Source: Scolanthus callimorphus (taxonomy: Eukaryota > Cnidaria > Anthozoa > Actiniaria > Edwardsiidae). Taken from it: a stretch of 64,000 nucleotides of DNA. This document shows positions 56,831 through 64,000 of this stretch, in pieces; positions within the stretch are counted from its first letter, which is position 1; each line of letters starts with the position of its first letter. The stretch covers positions 23,944,168 through 24,008,167 of the forward strand of contig CM066923.1 in NCBI GenBank assembly GCA_033964015.1, read 5' to 3'. A model generated the notes under the pieces. That model was given only the letters and a program-made list of their open reading frames with translations. It had not been told where the DNA came from and made no database searches. Both the position numbers and the translations under genes were made by a program.

Positions 56831-57098
56831 GTCCTTGGTACTACTTTGGTTGTCTAGCTTTAAGAAACACTAGTCACACTTGTCGTTTTGGTGCTCTTTT
56901 CTTCTTAGAAGGTTTAGTATTCCCTGCACGCTTGACACTATCGCACCTATAAGATTAGAAATTAGAAAATAACACCTATGTTGTATTGTGAATGTGCGCA
57001 TTCTGATTGGTTAAAAAGCGTGTTTGTAAGAGACCTGAAAAACACGATTGTCACGCAACGTTGTCGCGCGTGTGTATGTTATTTTCTAAAAGCAATAA

Positions 57099-57270
57099 AA
57101 ATACTTTCTGCGTGCTCTCTGGTTTCTTACAAACACTCGGGGAATGTTGGTCGAACTGATAAAACTTGAAAGACACGAGCCGAAGACACTCGCCTTGATC
57201 AGTTCTCCCAACATCCCCCTCGTGTTTGTAAGAAAGCAGAGAGCACGCGGAAAGTACTTTTATTGCTTAA
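57099..57270. mobile_element. Foldback 5' of the zinc-finger gene
   Basis: AGCAATAAAAATACTTTCTG and GTGCTCTCTGGTTTCTTACAAAC at the left pair with GTTTGTAAGAAAGCAGAGAGC and AAGTACTTTTATTGCT at the right. A ~170-bp MITE-like palindrome ~270 bp upstream of the zinc-finger start. Confidence 0.7.
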
Positions 57271-57689
57271 ACAAAACACATGAAAATTTGGGCCAACCAA
57301 AAACGGAACACCACTATTTCGTTGCTATTGAAACTCTGATTGTGTGAAAACTCTGATTTCCAGAAAATATCCATCCCCCCTTGTTGAAAAGTCCCCCCCC
57401 TGGAATTTCCAAAGGAGAGCATAGGCCCACACAATGCCCTGATGCAACATTAATGAAATCCATTTTATTACCAAAAAGAAACATAGCTGCCAGAGGAGCC
57501 AAATATTTGTCTTTGACAACTTCTCAGTCGTGTCCACCCTTTCCTGGCATGATTATTTGGTAATGTACTTGACAAGTATACGAAGCCGAATAATAAAATC
57601 TGAGTTTGAATCTGAAATATTTGTATGCAAGACATTAGGTAAATTGACCCGCAACCCCCTGCCTCTGGAATTTCCAATCTCTTCCCTTC

Positions 57690-57694
57690 CCTGT

Positions 57695-57740
<46 letters not shown>
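57690..57740 (+). repeat. (TG)n then poly-G run
   Basis: CTGTGTGTGTGTGTGTG is followed by about 28 consecutive G. It is bounded by GGAATTTCC-type elements repeated near 57405, 57665, 58255 and 58330. It is a plausible misassembly or length-polymorphism point. Confidence 0.9.
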
Positions 57741-57741
<1 letters not shown>

Positions 57742-57759
57742 AAGGGACTGGTCATAAAT

Positions 57760-58830
57760 TAGAGGGGGGGGATATTTTCTGAAACCACACATTGCAAACA
57801 TTTTTCTACACAAGTGGTCAAACTTAGATCTGCAACCACAGGTCATTTTGGAATTGCAGTCATTGTCAACATGACAATGTTACCACTTGTGTCCATCCAT
57901 GAAGCGTGATAATTTTTTTGCAAAGGTTTACTTTTCAAATGCACGCATTTCACTTTCTGATTTGCTGAAAAATAACGGTCAATACTGCAGCCAATCAGTG
58001 AGCAAGAAACGTGACAACTTCGCAACAAAACGTGCACGTTTGAAACATAAACTAATGCGAAAAAATCGTCACACTTCATGGAAGGATGCAAATGGTAATA
58101 CATCTAAGGACATTATGTAAGGAACCTTTAGACAAAGCATTCAGAAAAAGGTGTCTTCCAGTAGAACATCTACTGAAGAATCTGATAGGCTGATGTCAAA
58201 TAATATGTATTGTGTGTTTCCAGAAATTATCCATACCCCCCTACCAAAGGGATTGGAAATTCCGGAGGGGTGGGGGGTCAATTTACATTATCTTTTCCAT
58301 ACAAATACTTTATTTTTCTTCAGAAATTCCAGAGGGGTGGGGGTTACTTTTCAACACCCTTCCGTTGGGGGGGTATAGATATTTTTTGGTAAACCAATGG
58401 CACTTAAAGGTGTTGATGTGCAGTTTGGTCTCTGCAATCTCTTATTCTGGTGGTGAGCGTGAGTAGGAACTCAACACCCAGAAACGGCATGGTGAATAAA
58501 AGTTTGTATAGCTAATGACTTTTCTCTTGTTTCTATCAACGTTTAACCAAATTATGAAACTTGGGAATCACTCAACACCTCTCTTGCAGACCTGAATCTG
58601 AATAACAGAGGCACAGCTCAATGTGCCAGAATGCATGTCAAGGCAGAAATTGTAGCTGCTTACAATTTTTTTTGTATTTTGAGAGTAATTATTTCATGTT
58701 CTCTAGGTGACCATCCCTTCGAGGTTAAAGCACCTAGAAAACTGAAAATACCTGCAGTCTACAAGGTTGACATTGACCTGGGGGGTTCTGTACATCATGT
58801 ACTTACATTCAACTAGGTTCAGGTGGAATG
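57760..58830. other. Intergenic DNA with dispersed CCCCC-rich elements
   Basis: Segments near 58215-58400 (TTATCCATACCCCCCTACC, GGGGTGGGGG, TATAGATATTTTTTGG) form imperfect inverted and direct repeats with 57345-57420. No exon is supported; the frames here are short. Confidence 0.35.
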
Positions 58831-58833
58831 GTC

Positions 58834-59117
58834 ATACCTGCCAACTCTCCAGGATTTCCTGGGAGTCTCCAGGTTTTTTATCAAATTTCCCAGTCTCCAG
58901 GTAAAGGCATCAAATCTCCCGGATTATTCAACACATTCTAGTATTCATAGTCAGGCACAAAAAAGTCAACCGAAGTCTGTGCCATCAGCAAAGATTCAGA
59001 GAGAGAGTTGGGACATTTTGGAAGGGATCAGAAAGGTTTCAGGAAAGACTGGAGAAAACGAGATGGTTCCTACAAATTCTCCAGATTTCAGAACTTCTGG
59101 GGTTGACAGGTATTGAA
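58834..59117. mobile_element. Element with CATACCTGCCAAC ends
   Basis: CATACCTGCCAACTCTCCAGG at the left and CTCCAGATTTCAGAACTTCTGGGGTTGACAGGTATTG at the right share inverted ACCTGyCAACy termini; CTCCAG recurs five times inside. Likely a MITE; target duplication not resolved. Confidence 0.5.
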
Positions 59118-59549
59118 TGTTACTGGCCCCTCTTGTAATTTAACAATACAACTACCAAAAGTGTGACTCTTATCATCATGTTGTAATTAATATTCTTGTT
59201 GTTGGACTGTCTACTAAGGTGACACTTGCACATGGGATTCAAAAGTAATAAAAAAATGTCAGTCACAAATACCTACAATAGTCCCTCTAATGGTCTTTTC
59301 TAGCTTCAAATCAAGGTAGATATATATTTAGAGGGGTATAGGTACCCTGCTAGCAGAGCTTTCTTTCTGTCAGTCATTTAACATTAAATGAAGTTAGTCA
59401 CGTGCCATGCAAACAAAGAAAACAATGTGCGGCAGCCAAACCACAAAGACTAACAACAAAACAAGAGAGTGAAATGTCAAGGAAAAGCCTCTGCTACCAG
59501 GGTATGGGGTAGGAAAACATACATTCCTGACTGCGAAGTTGTTGCTCAT

Positions 59550-59745
59550 TCAAGAATAGCCAGTATTCGTATTCAAACGGTCAGACTTGGACAAACACTA
59601 AAGTGAGGCTAATGCAGGTAATTCTTTCGTTTCACTATTTCCAGCTCAGTGCACTTGTAAAAGGCGAAACAAAAGAATCCCCCGCATGAGCCTCACTTGA
59701 GTGTTCATTCCTGTCTCGCCGTTTGAATACGAACATTGCCTATAG
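59550..59745. mobile_element. Foldback with CGTATTCAAACGG arms
   Basis: TATTCGTATTCAAACGG, ACACTAAAGTGAGGCT and TTCTTTCGTTTC at the left pair with GAAACAAAAGAA, AGCCTCACTTGAGTGT and CCGTTTGAATACGAACA at the right. A solo right arm of the same family lies at ~62375-62440 (CCACACTTGAGTGTTCGTCC, GTTTGAATACGAATATTGCC). Confidence 0.75.
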
Positions 59746-60309
59746 GCAGGGAAGTGCATTACTATTTATTTTTGCTAAATAAAATTGAGAAAAAACATAC
59801 TGGAGTACTGTACCATGCCTAAACTTTGAAAAAGTAATTGTAATGTTAAAATGTTTTCGATGGTGCAAAGCAAATAAGAAGCTTCCCTGCTAGCAGAGGC
59901 CTCTGACTCGTTCTGTAGGTACCGGAGCTGACCGGAGCACAGTATACGTAATTCAATAGAGACAATGGACCCGAGACAAAGGACTCCAAGTAACACAAAG
60001 AATGAAGCTAAACACAGAATACAATAGTCTCCGGTACCTACAGAAAGACCCAGGGCTCTTTTCTCTTGCATTTTGCTGGCTGAGGTTCGCGAGGAAAAGA
60101 GACCTTTGCCCTGGGTTGAAACTCGCTTTGTTTTGCCCCCTTCCACAACCTTGAAGGTTTGCTGACTGTTTCTTGAGCCCACTATATGCACACGCATATC
60201 TACAGACGTTTTCTGCTGGGGGGCTCAAATAATATCAGCAGAGAATGCTAACAGAGCCCGTTTTTGGGTGTGGAAGCTGAATAAGTGGACCTTGGTTATT
60301 CCTTACTCT

Positions 60310-60525
60310 TTGACATTTTTCTTCAATTATTCATTATTCCTTTTCATTATTTAGGCATTATTCATTATTCAATATTGAGTGTCGCATTTTTTTAAACTTT
60401 AACACAACCATTATTCCATATATTCCATATATTCATTTGTAGGAACTTCTTATTCATTATTCCTCGACTTTTCGACGCAATTATTCATTATTCATTTGTT
60501 CGTAAGACCCGTCATTCATTATTCA
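60310..60525 (+). repeat. TTATTCATTATTC-rich tract
   Basis: ATTATTCATTATTCC variants recur about a dozen times over ~215 bp, interrupted by short unique bases. A/T-rich low complexity. Confidence 0.8.
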
Positions 60526-60529
60526 GCTT

Positions 60530-62140
60530 TCACGCGCGACCGTTTGTATTTACTGAGCTGATGAGCTGTTAAAAGCTGCATGGGTTTTGTTCGTTCCTTG
60601 GCAAACGCTCAAAAATTCCTATGGTTTTGATAAGGGCTCTTTCCCAGAATTTTCGGAGAGTTAGATCCCGACTTGGAAAGCGTTGGAACGTGCACGTGTG
60701 GGCAAGGGCATTCAGTTCGTAGATATAGCGCTGTGTTTTCTGCGATTTTTCTTTTTCTGCAATCCGAAAATATCAGAGAGAGGTTTTCCAAAGACATTCT
60801 TGAAATCTTTACCTTTTTGTGGTCGTTCTCGTTCAGTCGCCATCTTGAAATGTATCGTGTTACGTTAGTCCGCTGGCCAAGATATTACCGGCTGCCAAAG
60901 GCTACCCAGTATTCCAGACGCAACAGGGGCTTAGAAACAAATTTGCTTGGCCAAAGCTTATGAGTTACTGGAAAAGTTTAGCTGCTTCTTTTTGCCAGGA
61001 GCCTAGCACCTTGAGTGATAATTTTCCGGCGAGGACATGGCATCATGATTATTCTATCACTTTTCCACCCAGCTCCGCTGCTTCAGCAGTAGTAAGGGAA
61101 AAGGTCAAAACAACGGTACTCATAAGTATCCAGTTTTGATGAGGTGACTCTTCGAGGTGTATTGGAATATAGAAGCCCCAAACTGGCATTACTCAACAGT
61201 GGATCTAACAATGCTACAATACACTGACTCTGTTGTTTTTTAAAATAAGTTCTCTCTCATTCAAACTTTATACCTGTACAGGTGCACAAACGGATCTGTT
61301 CCGCAAAATATCTGTTCCGCAGCTCTTTCTCTTGCTGACTAGGAAACGTTTGACAAAAAGATTCTCCCTTCGTGGGAGGTGGCGTCTATCAACACACCCC
61401 ATCCCCTCTCCCGGTACTTCATAAGTACAGTTTATGTTGAAGGTGTCGTGTGGTAATCCCCACTACTTCGTGAGAGGTGGCGGCTACGCAATTTTCCCTT
61501 TCGTAAACCATCGTTGCCTTTTGGACGGCACTTAGAAAATTTTCACCTTAGTTTCGTTGTCTCAGTTAAGGTAAACGAAAAAACGTATATAAATTCTACC
61601 CTGTTTAGAACCCTAACCGGTAACCCTATTACTAACCCAAACCCTAGCCAGTGGGCTACGAGTGAATTCGCTGAGTTGGAGGTGCTTTTTATTGGATCTG
61701 TACTATCTTTCATTAGCATCTATAGAACAAAGCTATATGAATGATAATGTCTAATTATCCCAAGGAATCAGAAATGGCAACAACCTTTCTGAAAAGGCAT
61801 CGACCGTTCAGAGAAATGGCAACGACCGTTCTAAAGGGCAACGATGGTTTACGAAAGGGAAGCTAGCGGCGGCTACCAGCAAACCCCCCCCCCTCCCCCC
61901 CTAAATTTGTGGTGGGCTTCCTGTGGCAAACGGGTTTCCTGTGTCATGCGCGCGCGTGTTTTCAGGACTGTTTTGGGTTGAAGCTGGAACCCCATACAAA
62001 AATGTGTGCAGGAATCCCATACTGTACAAACGTGCGCGCGTGTGCAACAGCAAATATTCCCGGCGTGCTCTATTCTTGGGTTGCACGTGATGTCATTGGC
62101 GACCTAGACTTGCCCCAAGTCGTACTCTATGTTTTTCCTT
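60530..62140. other. Intergenic DNA, no gene recognised
   Basis: Overlapping plus frames at 60673-60963 and 60683-60868 and others to 62142 lack domains and splice context. GGGAGGTGGCG-type motifs recur near 61375 and 61470, and CAACGATGGTTTACGAAAGG at ~61839 is the complement of CCTTTCGTAAACCATCGTTG at ~61496, marking the ends of a ~360-bp foldback. Confidence 0.4.
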
Positions 62141-62224
62141 AGAACAAAGTGAAAAAAGCACACGGTGGAGCGTGGGAGAGTACAAAATAAGCCAATTAAA
62201 AAAAAACCGGAACAGCGGACTTTG

Positions 62225-62320
62225 AGAAAGTCTATTGGCGACCATGTTGGTGTACAGGAACAAAAGAAAGTTCATTTGTTGCTCTTTGTTCTGTACACCA
62301 ACATGGCCGCCGCGCTTTTG
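62225..62320. repeat. Hairpin CATGTTGGTGTACAG
   Basis: GACCATGTTGGTGTACAGGAAC pairs with GTTCTGTACACCAACATGGCC across a ~30-bp loop. Flanking sequence AAATAAGCCAA and GTTATTTTATTCC extends the symmetry weakly. Confidence 0.65.
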
Positions 62321-62544
62321 TTATTTTATTCCCTAGGAATGAGTGCAACACAAGAATATCAGAAACAGAGAGGCTAGCATTGAGCCACACTTGAGTGTTC
62401 GTCCCAGTCTGACTGTTTGAATACGAATATTGCCTATTGAAATTGGCCAAGCTTTGTAGAACTTAAAGAAACGCACTTCTATATAAAACCTTCAGGGATC
62501 CGCCACTGTTATTAGCGCAATCAGTAATGCCTATGCACACTCAG

Positions 62545-62735
62545 CGACATAAGATAACGGCATAAGCGCATAATGACATAAGAACATAACGACATAAGAG
62601 AAAAAACGTGTTTTTCTCTTATGTCGTTATGTCTATGTCGTTATGTCGATGTTATGTCGGATGTTCACACTTGTACATAAGAGCACAAGAGAGCGCCCCC
62701 TCATGTCGTTATGTCGCTAGTGTGCACCAGGCATA
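62545..62735. mobile_element. Palindrome of ACGACATAAG repeats
   Basis: GACATAAG/CATAACGACATAAGAG units at the left are followed by their complements CTCTTATGTCGTTATGTC at the right, with TTATGTCG repeated five times. Likely an expanded MITE hairpin. Confidence 0.65.
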
Positions 62736-62759
62736 AGAGTCAGCCTACCCTTAGATTGT

Positions 62760-63459
62760 TAGTTAACTTAACTATGTATGAACCAAGGATATGACCCCGG
62801 ATTAGAAATTAGAAATCACATCAAAAGGTTCCTTCAAAGTTAGTTCTTTTGGTCCCATGTAAAAAGCCAACAAGGTATGACACATAGTTGTCAGAATGTT
62901 TTGATGTAGGCGGCTACTCAAAAAAGTAGCTGGCTGCAAAAGAAAAACTGACGACCGACATGCAAATTTTGCCGTGTAGCTTCAAGGCAACAAGTTAGTG
63001 GTTTCATCGCAAAGCCAATTCGCTGTAGCTGAGATATTTTTAAGTATTAACGCAAATAAAGATCAAAACATGTATGTTAAAGTATTGCTAAATGATCCTA
63101 CTGTCCTCCCACGTTTGATATCCGCCACACGAATAATCGTGTATCTCTACTCGCTGAAAATGTGGCGCTAAGAAAAATTGAATGGTTTGGCCCTTGAAGC
63201 CTAACAGCACTACTGCAACTTTAAACAATGGAAATCTATCGACCATTAAAAAGAGGATGATAATTAGCGTATAAAAATTGCATTCTCTTGCTCTGTCTCT
63301 TGGCTTCCAAGTCGGTTGTTTTAATTTCATCCTTGACTAAAGTTGTCGTTTTAATATGCTGTGCCCACCGGAAAACACGTAAGAGACACTCAGAAAATAT
63401 TCAGAGGAAAGCATGAAATTGTTGATCTTTCTTCGTCCCTGAAAGCCAACCACATCAAG
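62760..63459. other. Region 5' of the last GPCR
   Basis: No gene is recognised. The bases immediately before the start codon (ACCACATCAAGATGGCGGCA) contain a CAAGATGGCGGC core like a YY1/initiator-type site overlapping the ATG. The minus frame 63088-63330 has no domain. Confidence 0.35.
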
Positions 63460-64000
63460 ATGGCGGCAATATACGGGACTTTGCGCTGGTATACATTGAA
63501 CGTGACTACAGAACAATTCTACATTGACATGTATACATATCTACCCAAACCCGTTTCATACTTTGTGGTAGTAACTCTGGGAATTATGTGTCCTATAGCT
63601 GTTGTTGGAAACGCGATCATTATTTCAGCAATCGTGAAAGATCCTTTGAACTTATTACGACGATCATCGACAAATATTATCATTGGAAGTATGGCAGTGT
63701 GTGACTTGATTGTCGGTGGGATTTATATACCACTTTATCTTAACTGGAACATAACTAGAGGTTTATATGGGCAGACAACTGACAACATGATGGATGAAAT
63801 GAAACACTTTTTCGACTACTTTAATTATATTTCTCTCTACCATATCATGGCACTTTCAGTCGATCGTTTCGTAGCAGTTTATAAACCGCTTCGCTATCAA
63901 TTAATCGTTACAAAGCGCCGAAGCCTGGTTGGGATTGCTCTCTTGTGGACTGCATGGATGTCATTAGCTCTTATGAGTGTTATTCTGGATAGTTCTTTTT
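63460..64000 (+). CDS. Class A GPCR, 5' part, truncated by window end
   Basis: An open frame of 180 codons without a stop runs off the window. It starts MAAIYGTLRWYTLNVTTEQF (an NVT glycosylation site) and covers TM1 (VVGNAIIISAIV), TM2 (SMAVCDLIVGGIYIPLYL, with D2.50), TM3 and TM4. The DRY position reads SVDRFVAVYKPLRY, i.e. DRF. The residue at 3.25, normally the disulfide Cys, is Met (MMDEMKHFFDYF). Loss of that Cys is known in the melanocortin/EDG/cannabinoid/adenosine group, though this alone does not place it there. No intron is seen so far. It is clearly different from the GPCR at 31.9-45.8 kb. Plasma-membrane receptor; ligand unknown. Confidence 0.9.
   Translation, partial: MAAIYGTLRWYTLNVTTEQFYIDMYTYLPKPVSYFVVVTLGIMCPIAVVGNAIIISAIVKDPLNLLRRSSTNIIIGSMAVCDLIVGGIYIPLYLNWNITRGLYGQTTDNMMDEMKHFFDYFNYISLYHIMALSVDRFVAVYKPLRYQLIVTKRRSLVGIALLWTAWMSLALMSVILDSSF

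Overview
The window reads as animal nuclear DNA. Genes are split by short GT-AG introns, and coding DNA is sparse. Rhodopsin-class GPCRs and a 14-finger C2H2 protein are present, and introns and intergenic DNA are packed with foldback/MITE-like elements, minisatellites and decayed non-LTR retrotransposon ends. I infer an early-branching invertebrate, most likely an anthozoan cnidarian; this rests on overall character, not on a diagnostic marker. Nothing bacterial, viral or CRISPR-like was seen.

Layout. (1) 1.3-4.2 kb: a 59-bp minisatellite. (2) 5.1-17.1 kb, minus strand: a nine-exon EIF4E2 (4EHP) cap-binding gene. The 3' half of its fifth exon plus the following splice donor is tandemly amplified about 11 times in the downstream intron. 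(3) 17.7-28.5 kb, plus strand: a nine-exon S28 serine carboxypeptidase (PRSS16-like) with its Ser/Asp/His triad visible, head-to-head with EIF4E2 across about 650 bp. (4) 31.9-45.8 kb, minus strand: a four-exon class A GPCR. Its 11-kb first intron splits the DRY motif and holds an ~85-bp satellite array, a repeated ~220-bp module and nested transposons. (5) 47-54 kb: intergenic DNA dominated by nested MITEs. (6) 55.6-56.8 kb, minus strand: a 14-finger C2H2 zinc-finger exon. (7) 57-63.4 kb: more foldback elements and low-complexity DNA. (8) 63.46-64.0 kb, plus strand: the 5' part of another GPCR, cut by the window end.

The genes do not form an obvious pathway. The most notable structure is the exon-derived minisatellite in EIF4E2: each unit carries the codon for a cap-stacking Trp and a usable 5' splice site. 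The neighbouring S28 gene has a separate two-copy duplication of its last splice acceptor and exon start. Three of the multi-exon genes carry isolated single-base losses inside otherwise conserved exons, often in short homopolymers. These look more like uncorrected assembly indels than gene decay, but that cannot be settled from the sequence alone. Several transposon insertions can be read precisely because an uninterrupted copy of the target lies elsewhere in the window.
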